NCBI GenBank assembly: GCA_963780545.1
Contig: CAWACK010000015.1
Location: forward strand, 62,001-126,000
Origin: UBA8941 sp963780545
GTDB taxonomy: Archaea; Thermoproteota; Bathyarchaeia; TCS64
Length of the DNA stretch: 64,000 bases
Direction: 5' to 3'
In this document: positions 44,813 through 53,294 of the stretch, piece after piece
How positions within the stretch are numbered: the stretch's first letter is position 1
Layout of the letters: every line of letters begins with the position of its first letter
Notes under the pieces: model-generated
What the model was told of the DNA's origin: nothing
What the model saw: only the letters and a program-made list of their open reading frames with translations
Database searches by the model: none
Made by a program: the position numbers and the translations under genes

Positions 44813-45922
44813 CTATTGACTCTTACCCCGAGCCGCCACCTTCCAGACTGCCTCCAGCTCACCCTTACGGATACAATAGAAACTGTCGTGAAGGTTGCTG
44901 ATGGTGCAACAGTGGCTTGGGATAAGCTCTATCTTATCCCCGATCCTGAGGCCAGCGTCTTTTACAATAAGGCGGCCATGCTCCTCACTGGGGCTGACGT
45001 ACTCGACGCCGGTAACTCCCTTGATGGCTGGCATGCCGAACTCAAATGTTATAGTCTTTAGCCCGGCATCACAGATGGCGACCCCCGACCTTGGAACACT
45101 GATAATTGTCGTCAGTAGCGTAAGGGCATGGCCGAACTTTTCCAACCCCTCTATGGATCCGTAACGGGAGTCCATGAATACATAGCTTCCCGCCTCAACC
45201 TCTGTGATACCCGGGAAGCGACCTGTAATCATATGCGTGCCCGTGCCACCAGCAGTCACGATTTCCACTGGTATACCCTTGTCGTCGAACAAATCCCGTG
45301 TCGATATGAGCTTCTGCATCGCAGCTTCCGTTTTGGAGCGTCTCTCATCCAGCAAAGGCACCATCTGGCAGAAGCCCTCATAGCCCATAAGGCCTCGGAG
45401 GTTGAGGCTGTCGTAGCCAATTACTTCCCTAGCGAGCTTGAGAGCCGGTTCACCGGATTCGGTACCGCATCTATTGTTGCCGACGTCGACTTCGACGACT
45501 ACGTTAAGTTTGACTCCCTTCCTACGAGCGGATTCGGCGAGGTGTCTAATGTTAACTGGGTCATCAACAGCAACAGTAACATCGCAGTGCTTAGTGAGGT
45601 TGACGAGGCGTGTTACCTTTGGCTCGCCCACCACCTGGTTCGCGATGAGGAGTGACTCTACTCCTGCTTCAGCCATTACCTCAGCTTCACCGACCTTTGC
45701 GCAGGTTATACCTATGGCACCTGCTTTCAGCTGTTTGTGTGCAATTATCGGGGCCTTGTGTGTCTTTGCGTGGGGTCGGAGGGCAGAGGGCATACCGCGA
45801 AATATCTCCGCCATTTTACTGATGTTAGCTTCCATCACATCGAGTTCGATGAGGAGGCAAGGAGTATCAAACTCCTCAATCTTTGAGCCAAGCTTAACCA
45901 TAAAAGGTATTGAGCTACTCAA
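44813..45922 (-). CDS. D-threonine aldolase-like PLP enzyme
   Basis: 369 aa, alanine-racemase fold type III. DTPCLLIELDVMEANI near residue 20 and the PLP lysine in RPHAKTHKAP near 50. The C-terminal metal site is His-Cys in IPSHCCT near 337. A GGTGTHMITG segment binds the PLP phosphate. Members are D-threonine aldolases and D-threo-3-hydroxyaspartate dehydratases. The exact substrate is not settled by sequence. It sits close to other C4 hydroxy-acid genes, so a C4 substrate is reasonable. Confidence 0.87.
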   Translation of the reverse strand: MSSSIPFMVKLGSKIEEFDTPCLLIELDVMEANISKMAEIFRGMPSALRPHAKTHKAPIIAHKQLKAGAIGITCAKVGEAEVMAEAGVESLLIANQVVGEPKVTRLVNLTKHCDVTVAVDDPVNIRHLAESARRKGVKLNVVVEVDVGNNRCGTESGEPALKLAREVIGYDSLNLRGLMGYEGFCQMVPLLDERRSKTEAAMQKLISTRDLFDDKGIPVEIVTAGGTGTHMITGRFPGITEVEAGSYVFMDSRYGSIEGLEKFGHALTLLTTIISVPRSGVAICDAGLKTITFEFGMPAIKGVTGVEYVSPSEEHGRLIVKDAGLRIGDKIELIPSHCCTISNLHDSFYCIRKGELEAVWKVAARGKSQ

Positions 45923-46013
45923 GGTATTTTATTTATTTGCCCCACTTTCAGTCGACTCTCCACCTGCGATGTGTAGCTTAGAGTTTTAACCTTATTTACC
46001 CAGGTTTAATTCG

Positions 46014-47129
46014 ATGGGCGCCTCAGCCACGGCGATCCTGCCACTTCACCCTGGAAAGGCCCCCCGATGGCTCTTCAGTAGGATGGTGAATCTTGCTCGT
46101 TGCATCACAGGTATAGTCATCGGCGAGTACGGCCGTGAGGGGCTGATGACCAGACTTAGCGACCCGTGGTTCTTTCAGAGCCTGAGTTGTGTCCTAGGGT
46201 ACGATTGGCATAGCAGCGGAACCACAACAGTCACCTGCGGGGCACTAAAGGAAGCTATAAATCCACAGGAGACTGGCCTAGCAATCGCTGGCGGAAAGGG
46301 AAGAACATCGATGAAGGCTCCTGTCGAGATCAGGGAGCGTGGCGAAGCCTTCAACTTGGGTGATGTTAAGATCGAGGAGCTCGTTTACGCGAGTAAGATG
46401 GCGGCGAAAGTTGACAACAGCCTTGTTCAGGACGGCTATCAACTCTACCACCATTGTTTCTTCTTCGACGAGCAAGGTCGATGGATCGTTATTCAGCAGG
46501 GAATCAACCAAAAACGCGCTGACGCACGCCGCTACCATTGGCCACTCGAACACAGGGGATTTATTGAAGAGCCCCAAAACGCTATAATTTGCGATACACG
46601 CATTCCCCATGTCCTCGACTTGACAAGCGATAAGAGCGACAAGAACAGACACGCCTGTCTCGACCTAGTCAAGGATAAGCCTGAGAGTCTACGGAGGACT
46701 ATGCTGACTCCGGTGCCCATCAAACAGAGGCGCCTCGACTACTGGGCTGGCATACCCGAACAGGAGCAGCTTATAATGCCCCGATACATCAACTGGGATA
46801 CTCTTAGAGAGGTCTACGAGTTTCAGCCCAGTAATTATGAGGAACTTGTTGCTTTCAAAGGCGTTGGTCCTTCTACAATCAGGGGATTGAGCCTAATCGC
46901 GGAGCTGATTTATGGGGAAAGGGCTAGCTGGGAGGATCCGGTTAGATTCAACTTCGCCTTTGGTGGCAAAGATGGTGTCCCCTTCCCTGTCGACAGGGGG
47001 GCGATGGACGAGGCTGTCGACGTACTTAAAATCGGAATAACGTCTTCTGAGATGCAAAGTGAAGAGAAGAAACGCGCCTTAATTCGATTAAGACGATGTG
47101 TTCCACCAATCCCGGAATTTAGGAAATAA
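46014..47129 (+). CDS. DUF763 protein with helix-hairpin-helix
   Basis: 371 aa. The N-terminus AILPLHPGKAPRWLFSRMV is the DUF763 hallmark, followed by LLxYDWHSSGTTT-like sequence near residue 64 and TCGALKEAI. A helix-hairpin-helix segment ELVAFKGVGPSTIRGLSLIA near 278 suggests DNA or RNA binding. Common in archaea; function unproved, possibly nucleic-acid processing. Starts with ATG at 46014. Confidence 0.85.
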   Translation: MGASATAILPLHPGKAPRWLFSRMVNLARCITGIVIGEYGREGLMTRLSDPWFFQSLSCVLGYDWHSSGTTTVTCGALKEAINPQETGLAIAGGKGRTSMKAPVEIRERGEAFNLGDVKIEELVYASKMAAKVDNSLVQDGYQLYHHCFFFDEQGRWIVIQQGINQKRADARRYHWPLEHRGFIEEPQNAIICDTRIPHVLDLTSDKSDKNRHACLDLVKDKPESLRRTMLTPVPIKQRRLDYWAGIPEQEQLIMPRYINWDTLREVYEFQPSNYEELVAFKGVGPSTIRGLSLIAELIYGERASWEDPVRFNFAFGGKDGVPFPVDRGAMDEAVDVLKIGITSSEMQSEEKKRALIRLRRCVPPIPEFRK

Positions 47130-47644
47130 AAAAGTTGAATCTCCGTGGCTATTCATGAAGTTTTACCTTCTTTGTGGTCTCCCTGATCGATCGTCGGGCT
47201 TAGGGTGGATCACGCGAGTCGTGAAATGCCTACGGACCTTTAGACTGGATCCGGTGTTCTTCATCTGGGTCGACTTCTCAACTTTGGGCGTCTGTGCCCT
47301 CACCTTTCCAGCCTTTGTCAGTGAACCGTGTGTCGGTATCTGTTCTCACCTCCATTCAGTTTATTTCGATGATTTTGGGGCCTTGCAGGGGTCTTATGGA
47401 AGCTATCTGGCTGATTTTTGGTTCGAGGTCTGCATGCGACCTCAAGTTAGATCGTGGATGCGATGTCTGCGCCCGAACCGCGTTCCATTTTATGGCTATT
47501 TAGGTACTCGGGCGCTTTCAAAATCATGATTTATATTAGGGGTTAAGCATTAAAAACGTTCCTTTTTTAAGAAAAAATATTTTTACCCATTTATTTAAGT
47601 GAAAAAGAGCATAATGGTCCTGAATATTTTAAAGAGGCTATTTT
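47130..47644. other. intergenic stretch without a supported gene
   Basis: About 515 bases. A plus-strand frame stays open to 47529, but its composition (very rich in Phe, Cys, Trp) is unlike protein from this genome. Short minus-strand peptides also have no family. The end (47540-47644) is strongly AT-rich with T runs, fitting transcription termination of both flanking convergent genes. Confidence 0.5.
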
Positions 47645-47932
47645 TTAGACTTTCAGCGCTTGATTAATTACGTAAGCGAAGTCCACAGCGGAGGCTCCGG
47701 CAATCATCGTCTTCTTCTTTGTGAAGAAATCCTTGACCTTCACCTCGATCAATGATGGTTCAGTTTGAAGTCCTATGAGTTGCGTCTCCAGCTCCTCCAG
47801 GTCGGTTTCGGGTTCCATAAAGAAGTCGCCTGTGAGTTGTATATACTTGATGCCTCCGTCCTCAACTTCGAGCTTAGCACGAAGGAGCTTCCCGCCGGGG
47901 ACCTTATATTCGAACCTTTTCACATCGGTCAC
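47645..47932 (-). CDS. lplB: lipoate-protein ligase, C-terminal-domain subunit
   Basis: 95 aa. In some archaea the lipoate ligase is made of two proteins: LplA with the active site and a small LplB, needed for lipoate adenylation. This protein has the LplB pattern: YKVPGGKLLRAKLEVEDG near the start, IQLTGDFFMEPE near 31 and a long helical end. Its ATG overlaps the lplA stop by four bases, which supports a two-subunit enzyme. Confidence 0.85.
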   Translation of the reverse strand: MTDVKRFEYKVPGGKLLRAKLEVEDGGIKYIQLTGDFFMEPETDLEELETQLIGLQTEPSLIEVKVKDFFTKKKTMIAGASAVDFAYVINQALKV

Positions 47933-48696
47933 CTCCTATAGATCCACTCCCTGCTCGCGTAGCGTGCCCTAAACTGCTTAACAAGCTCCTCCTCATAGTC
48001 TGTTAGTTCCCCTAATATGAGTTCGGCGTCAAGAGCTCTCCGGTACCCTTCTTCGAGTGCGTCTCTGACCTCTGGGAACCCTATTTGACGTAAAAGAAGG
48101 CGGCGGATTGTAGTAACACGGTCCTCAGCCCGCTGGATCATCTTGTCGCTGAGCTTTTCATTCGAGATCTTTAGGACGCCGAACATCTCGCGTGCGTTGA
48201 AGTCGACGAGGAGGGTACCATGATGGAGGACGGCGCCGTATCGCCGGATCTGGGCGTTTCCCGAGATCTTCTTGCCTTCGACGACGATATCGTTGATTGG
48301 TTTGAAGTCAGCCTTGATGCCGAGTATGGCTAAGCACTCAATGATACCTTGACAGAGATAGTGGTAGGATTCCACGGGGTCAACGCTAATACGGGGATCA
48401 CCCTCTTTCAGAATGACACTGTAGGTGATCTCACCTTTCTCACTGTTGAGGACAGCGCCGCCTCCGCTTATTCTCCTGTTTAGGTAGAAGCCAAGATGCT
48501 TAAGTGCCTCTAGGTTGACCTCGTCCTCTACGCTTAGGAAGTAGCCGAGGGTAACGGCGCTTGGTTTCCACATATAGAACCTTAGAGTGTCAGGAGCCTT
48601 GTCATCGCCCCGAGCCTTGGTGATTGCTTCATCTATAGCCATATTGGTGTAAGCGTCGGCGACCTTTAGGTTCAGGAACCTGAATTTGCTCGGCAT
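47929..48696 (-). CDS. lplA: lipoate-protein ligase A, catalytic subunit
   Basis: 255 aa of the biotin/lipoate ligase A/B fold. NMAIDEAI near residue 18, lipoate-binding RRISGGGAVL near 74, and the catalytic lysine in VVEGKKISGNAQ near 146. The LHHGTLLVDF strand near 164 completes the site. With lplB it attaches lipoate to carrier domains; no such acceptor is in the window. Confidence 0.9.
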   Translation of the reverse strand: MPSKFRFLNLKVADAYTNMAIDEAITKARGDDKAPDTLRFYMWKPSAVTLGYFLSVEDEVNLEALKHLGFYLNRRISGGGAVLNSEKGEITYSVILKEGDPRISVDPVESYHYLCQGIIECLAILGIKADFKPINDIVVEGKKISGNAQIRRYGAVLHHGTLLVDFNAREMFGVLKISNEKLSDKMIQRAEDRVTTIRRLLLRQIGFPEVRDALEEGYRRALDAELILGELTDYEEELVKQFRARYASREWIYRR

Positions 48697-48744
48697 ATCT
48701 CGGTCGTTGGAATGTTGTTAATGCTCGATAAAATTGTTGGGGGT

Positions 48745-49266
48745 TTACCACTTATTTCGGTGGAGGACCTCAGTTAGTGGTCGCCTCGGTCTCTTAGGTG
48801 GATCCTGTGCGGGATAACCGATGGGGATCATCGCGATGGGTCTGATGCCCTCTGGTAACCCTAAAGCTTCGGCGGCCATCCCTTCGTCGAAGGCCCCTAT
48901 CCAGCATGTCCCTAAACCGTTGTGTGTTGCGGTGAGCAGGATATTCTCGACTGCAGCGGCTGTGTCTTGTATGCAGTAGAGAGTTGTGCCTCTATCGCCG
49001 TATCTCGGGGCTGTCCTAGCCGGGTCAGTGCAGACGATGACGACTACTGGAGCTGTTGCAATGAATGCTTGACCGTAGGAGGCCTCGACGAGCCGCTCTT
49101 TAATATCGCTGTCTCGAACGGCGACGAAGCCCCAGGGTTGCATGTTGCCACCACTCGGCGCCATTATAGCGGCTCTGATTAATACTTCTAAGTCCTCCTC
49201 GGAGATATTCTTCTCCGCGAATGCACGTATGCTCTTCCTTTTTAGAATCGCCTCAGGTATCTCCAA
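48745..49266 (-). CDS. nitroreductase-family flavoprotein
   Basis: 173 aa FMN protein. The RKSIRAFAEKNISEEDLE start and IMAPSGGNMQPWGFVAV near residue 34 are the FMN-binding signature. GLGTCWIGAFDEG near 117 and IPIGYPAQDPPKRPRRPL near 150 match the family. Substrate unknown; NAD(P)H-dependent reduction is the family activity. Confidence 0.88.
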   Translation of the reverse strand: MEIPEAILKRKSIRAFAEKNISEEDLEVLIRAAIMAPSGGNMQPWGFVAVRDSDIKERLVEASYGQAFIATAPVVVIVCTDPARTAPRYGDRGTTLYCIQDTAAAVENILLTATHNGLGTCWIGAFDEGMAAEALGLPEGIRPIAMIPIGYPAQDPPKRPRRPLTEVLHRNKW

Positions 49267-49298
49267 AGTGTCACCTGAGAAATCTCTGCCTCAGCTGT

Positions 49299-50405
49299 TT
49301 ATATTGTATGCTCTGGCTTGGGTTTTCCACGACTCGTCGTGTAGAACATCACGACAACCGCGCCAACTAAGAGGGTGGCGAGGATTATCATAGTTGGGTT
49401 GATCCATGTCGGCTGCAGGGAGTCTATTGTCTCGGTTGAGGTGATGAAGAGGCTCGAATTGACTATACGGTTCCTCGTTTCGACACTTAGGGTCGTATAA
49501 GTTTGCTTGGAGATCTTCATGGCGGACACAACTGCTGCTGTGTACTCTGGAGCGTTCTGAATCATCTTCATTGGGTCGCTATCGTGGATGAGTGTAAGGT
49601 CGACCGGTATCCATCCCCAGGGTGGCGTGTAGACCATCGTCCATCCATGCCACCCGATCCCGTTCTCAGAGATTGCGAGGTGACCGTTCCAACTCGATTC
49701 ATTGTCGTTTAATCCGGAGTTGATAACGATCCCTATCTCGAGATACGAGGGGATGCCGAGGCTCCGCAGCATGCTTATTAGCAGGATCGATTGATCGTCG
49801 CAGTCACCCTGCCTTACTCTTAGTGTGTTGTTTGGGTACTGGGGAATCTCGTCACTGGCGTACGTGACGTTAGCGCTGAACCATTTGACTAGACGGCTGA
49901 CTTTGCCGAGTACGGTGGGTTCTCCGGCGGTTAGGCTTTTTGCTAACGCGGCGATGTCGGTGTTGTTAGCCATAAATGTCTCCGTAGAGTTAGTGTACCC
50001 GGAAATGAGCGCTGTGGGGATATCGGATGTTGTACCAGCCTTGGATAGATCTAGTTGGGGCTTGGTCTCATCACTTGACTCGATAGTGTAGACGATAGTG
50101 TAGTTCAACTTGGCTCCGGGGGCGACGGAAAGTGCTATTCCAGCATTCGCCAGGCTGTTGTTGTCCTCGTCGTAATATGTCGATCCGAGTGGGGGATTGG
50201 CAGAAACTACAGCGACCTTCTGCCACTGATTTTGGGCGAAGAGTGGAACTGAGACGTCGTCACTTGTAAGGTTGACTGAGGTCGTTCCCCGGTTTTCGAA
50301 TACGTAAGTCATCGTATACCTGTACTGTGGTGAAGCAGATGCGGATGTAATTTGGATGAGGAGAATAAGGAGGATTAGAAGCGGCACGATTCGGCGTGTC
50401 CTCAA
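49299..50405 (-). CDS. secreted, membrane-anchored transglutaminase-like protein
   Basis: 368 aa. Signal peptide at 1-24 (LLILLILLIQITSASA). Several N-linked glycosylation-type sequons (NNTD, NLTS). The transglutaminase/protease core lies at about 165-275, with catalytic Cys in GDCDDQS near 201, His in GWHGWTMVYTP near 247 and Asp in VDLTLIHD. One C-terminal membrane helix (MIILATLLVGAVVVMFY) is followed by a basic tail (SRGKPKP). Active on the outer side of the membrane. The C-terminus has the motif-helix-basic layout of sorted surface proteins, but I see no PGF-type motif. Confidence 0.82.
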   Translation of the reverse strand: MRTRRIVPLLILLILLIQITSASASPQYRYTMTYVFENRGTTSVNLTSDDVSVPLFAQNQWQKVAVVSANPPLGSTYYDEDNNSLANAGIALSVAPGAKLNYTIVYTIESSDETKPQLDLSKAGTTSDIPTALISGYTNSTETFMANNTDIAALAKSLTAGEPTVLGKVSRLVKWFSANVTYASDEIPQYPNNTLRVRQGDCDDQSILLISMLRSLGIPSYLEIGIVINSGLNDNESSWNGHLAISENGIGWHGWTMVYTPPWGWIPVDLTLIHDSDPMKMIQNAPEYTAAVVSAMKISKQTYTTLSVETRNRIVNSSLFITSTETIDSLQPTWINPTMIILATLLVGAVVVMFYTTSRGKPKPEHTI

Positions 50406-50462
50406 AGTATGGCTCCGGTGTGGATGTGGGTCCGCTGCTTAAACAGTTTACTGAAAAGAGAT

Positions 50463-51113
50463 TTACGCCCTTTGGACCTTCTCCCAATCCTTGGCGAAGA
50501 TGCGTAGTCCATCGTCGGTGAGAGGGTGAGATAGCATCTTTTCTATGATATCGGGGGGAATGGTGGCGACATGGGCTCCTAGCAGGGCTGAGTCTGTTAC
50601 GTGGCGGGGGTGTCTGATGCTGGCGACAATGAGTTTGCTAGGTAGGTCGTAGTTGTCTAGTATTTGCATAACCTCGTCGATGACCTCCATCCCATCCTGG
50701 CCGCGATCATCTAGGCGGCCTACGAAGACGCTGATGTAAGTGGCCCCAGCTTTTGCGGCTAGGAGCGCCTGGTTAGATGAGAAGACGAGAGTAACGTTAG
50801 TCTTTATACCTATTTTGCTAAGAACTTTGACCGCTTTTAAGCCCTCGGAAGTCATTGGTATCTTCACAACAATGTTCTCACCATAGGTGACTAGTTTCTT
50901 TGCCTCGGCTACGAGTTCGTCAGCGGTGAAACTAACCGCTTCTACGCTTATCGGCCCCTTAACAATCTCCGTGATCTCCTTAACGACTTCCTCAAACCTT
51001 CGCCCACACTTTGCGATGAGGGTAGGGTTTGTGGTCACCCCGTCGACGACGCCTAGGCTGTAGTACTTCCTTATCTGGGCTACGTCGGCGGTGTCTATGA
51101 AAAATTCCATCAT
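50463..51113 (-). CDS. tal: transaldolase (TalC/FSA-like)
   Basis: 216 aa short transaldolase. FIDTADVAQIRKY at the N-terminus, GVTTNPTLIAK near residue 26, Schiff-base lysine in VVKIPMTSEG near 82, and FVGRLDDRGQDGM near 130. It follows the two transketolase subunits on the same strand. Together they form a non-oxidative pentose phosphate unit. Fructose-6-phosphate aldolase activity is possible for this subfamily. Confidence 0.92.
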   Translation of the reverse strand: MMEFFIDTADVAQIRKYYSLGVVDGVTTNPTLIAKCGRRFEEVVKEITEIVKGPISVEAVSFTADELVAEAKKLVTYGENIVVKIPMTSEGLKAVKVLSKIGIKTNVTLVFSSNQALLAAKAGATYISVFVGRLDDRGQDGMEVIDEVMQILDNYDLPSKLIVASIRHPRHVTDSALLGAHVATIPPDIIEKMLSHPLTDDGLRIFAKDWEKVQRA

Positions 51114-51129
51114 GGTCCCCGGTTGGTTT

Positions 51130-52071
51130 CTAATTCCTCCTTTTTTGGATAACCCTTTCGCTGTATGCCGCGAGCTGGCCCGGAGTTAAGCCGAACTCAT
51201 TGAGGAAGGCATCTGCACTGCGGCTTGAACCTCCATAGACATCAGGGACACCCAACCTGTGAACAGGGACCGGATAGCACTCTGAGAGAACCTCTGCGAC
51301 GGCTCCACCAAGACCTCCATAGACCGAGTGGTCTTCGACTGTTATCACGGAGCCCGTCGCCCTGGCGGCTAAGACTAATGCATCGCCGTCGATTGGCTTG
51401 ACGGTGTGAATGTTAAGGACCCTAGCATCGACTCCTCTCTCCTTGAGGAGAGTCGCGGCTCTAAGCGTAGTGTCAACCATTGCGCCACATGAGACGAATG
51501 CGACGTCTGAGCCATCCCTCATAATCTCGGCTTTACCGAGTTTATAATTGTAGGGTTTTTGGAGGATCGGCTCCTTATCTCTGCGAAGACGAATGTAGAA
51601 TGGCCCTCCTGCGCTTAGGGCAGCATCTAATACGCTCTTCGTCTCCTCTGCATCCACTGGGATGACGACGCGCATATTTGGGATAACCCGCATTAATGCA
51701 ATGTCTTGGAAGGCGAGATGGGAGGCGCCATCGGAAATGGCTGAGAAGCCGCTGTGACTCGCTACGAGACAGACATTTAGCTCGTCGTGAGCAACGATGT
51801 TCCTGATCTGATCCCATGCGCGCCCCGTTAGAAAGTAGGCAAAGCTGCTAGCGAAAGCTCGCTTCCCGCCTATAGCGAGACCAGCAGCTATGTCGACGAG
51901 GTTTTGCTCCGCAGTGCCGACGTCAAAGAACCTATCAGGATACGCCTTGGCAAAGAGTATTGTCTTCGTTGATTCAGCTAGGTCGGCGTCTACAACCACG
52001 ATGCTCTTATTTATTTTCCCGGCTTCGACAAGCCACTCGCCATATGCGTCTCTAGTTGCCTTCACACTCAT
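51130..52071 (-). CDS. transketolase, C-terminal subunit
   Basis: 313 aa, pyrimidine-binding and C-terminal domains of TPP-dependent transketolase. DVGTAEQNLVDIAAGLA near residue 51 contains the catalytic Glu. SHSGFSAISDGASHLAFQD near 105 and VEDHSVYGGLGGAVAEVL near 247 are typical. Starts one base after the N-terminal subunit stops. In archaea transketolase is commonly split this way. Confidence 0.93.
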   Translation of the reverse strand: MSVKATRDAYGEWLVEAGKINKSIVVVDADLAESTKTILFAKAYPDRFFDVGTAEQNLVDIAAGLAIGGKRAFASSFAYFLTGRAWDQIRNIVAHDELNVCLVASHSGFSAISDGASHLAFQDIALMRVIPNMRVVIPVDAEETKSVLDAALSAGGPFYIRLRRDKEPILQKPYNYKLGKAEIMRDGSDVAFVSCGAMVDTTLRAATLLKERGVDARVLNIHTVKPIDGDALVLAARATGSVITVEDHSVYGGLGGAVAEVLSECYPVPVHRLGVPDVYGGSSRSADAFLNEFGLTPGQLAAYSERVIQKRRN

Positions 52072-52072
52072 C

Positions 52073-52891
52073 TTAATCAGTCTCCAGCTCCTTCAAGGCA
52101 ACCTCCAATTCTTGAGGTGTCGCAGGCTTGCCGTGGAACCCAACGACATTCTCCATGAAGCTAACGCCCTTACCCTTGACGGTTTCGGCGACTATTACCG
52201 TGGGTTTTCCAGCGAAGTTCTTTGCTTCCCTAAAAGCGTCGATTAGCTGGTTGTAGTCGTGGCCATTTATGCAGATGACGTTCCAGTTGAAAGCGCGCCA
52301 CTTATCGGCGATGGGTTCGAGTCCACAGACCTTTTCGGTGGGGCCATCGATCTGGAGGCCGTTCCGGTCAACTATTGCCGTGAGATTGTCGAGCTTTTTG
52401 TGGGTGGCGAACATGGCGGCTTCCCATATGAGTCCTTCGTCGCACTCGCCGTCCCCAAGAAGGCAAAATACGTGGCTGCTTTTTCCGTCAAGCTTGAGTG
52501 CTAATGCGATACCTGAGGCGACACTGAGTCCATTGCCTAGGCTACCGCTACTGACTTCGACTCCGGGTGTCCTTGTGGCGTCGGGGTGGCCTTGAAGCAT
52601 CGAGTCGTATTCTCGCAGGTGGTGGAGCTCCTCCTTAGGGAAGTATCCCTTCTCTGCGAGGACGGTGTAGAGTGCTGGTGCTGCGTGACCCTTGCTTAGA
52701 ATGAATCTGTCGCGGTCGGGCCAGCCCGGGTTTCCGGGATCATGTCGCATCACATTCCAGTATAGGGTGATGAGTATATCCGTCGCGCTTAGGCTACCGC
52801 CGGGGTGACCTGAACCCGCCTCCGTTATAGCGCGTAAAGTCTCGGCGCGTACTTTCCTCGAGAGAATCTGTAGCTCTTTTATTGTCATCAT
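52073..52891 (-). CDS. transketolase, N-terminal subunit
   Basis: 272 aa, TPP pyrophosphate-binding half. SGHPGGSLSATDILI near residue 27, ILSKGHAAPALY near 65, GSLGNGLSVASGIALA near 116 and the TPP motif GDGECDEGLIWEAAM near 147. First gene of tktN-tktC-tal; start MMT at 52891 or 52888. Transfers C2 units between sugar phosphates. Confidence 0.93.
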   Translation of the reverse strand: MMTIKELQILSRKVRAETLRAITEAGSGHPGGSLSATDILITLYWNVMRHDPGNPGWPDRDRFILSKGHAAPALYTVLAEKGYFPKEELHHLREYDSMLQGHPDATRTPGVEVSSGSLGNGLSVASGIALALKLDGKSSHVFCLLGDGECDEGLIWEAAMFATHKKLDNLTAIVDRNGLQIDGPTEKVCGLEPIADKWRAFNWNVICINGHDYNQLIDAFREAKNFAGKPTVIVAETVKGKGVSFMENVVGFHGKPATPQELEVALKELETD

Positions 52892-53024
52892 TTCTTGATC
52901 AACCAGCCGTTTCTAGACTCGGAGAAAGCTGATCGCTCGCCCAGGAATTGTGGGTGGATCAAATTGTGAACCACCTTCGTTCGAGCACTATAAAAGGTAT
53001 AGTGTCACGTAAGCGCGCGTAAGG

Positions 53025-53030
53025 TTTAAA
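53025..53030 (+). promoter_or_regulatory. TATA box of tRNA-Ala
   Basis: TTTAAA about 30 bases before the tRNA; a CGCGCG motif sits just upstream at 53014-53019. Confidence 0.5.
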
Positions 53031-53059
53031 CGGTTGCTGCTTTGGATAGAGTGTTGGCT

Positions 53060-53135
53060 GGGCTGGTAGATCAGTCGTATGATCGCCGCCTTGGCATGGC
53101 GGAAGTCGGGGGTTCAAATCCCTCCCAGTCCACCA
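53060..53135 (+). tRNA. tRNA-Ala (anticodon GGC), CCA encoded
   Basis: 76-base cloverleaf. The acceptor GGGCTGG pairs with CCAGTCC and includes the G3-U70 wobble that marks alanine tRNAs. The anticodon arm CCGCC-TTGGCAT-GGCGG gives GGC. T arm GGGGG-TTCAAAT-CCCTC, with one wobble. ACCA ends the gene. No intron. Confidence 0.95.
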
Positions 53136-53294
53136 AATATTTTATTCTAATAATGATTTCAAAGTGCGTTCATTCGTACTTAAAGTGTCAGTCAAACACA
53201 ATTTTCAGCAACTTACACGCATGCGAAAATAAATGAGAATTAAGTGTCAAACTTTAAAGAGGACAATATATTAAGATTAGGATACCGCTTACAA

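Noticed and set aside
47360..47430. Possible C/D-box guide RNA (GATGAT followed by CTGA about 45 bases later)
   Set aside because: Boxes are weak, no D'/C' pair is clear and no target could be checked.
47098..47529. 143-codon plus-strand open frame after DUF763
   Set aside because: Begins inside DUF763, has an unlikely composition (many Phe, Cys, Trp), no ribosome site and no family pattern; treated as a chance frame.
53244..53294. 17-residue N-terminal extension of the propeller protein
   Set aside because: It precedes a clean signal peptide, and a TATA-like box sits about 23 bases before the internal ATG, so the ATG at 53295 is preferred.
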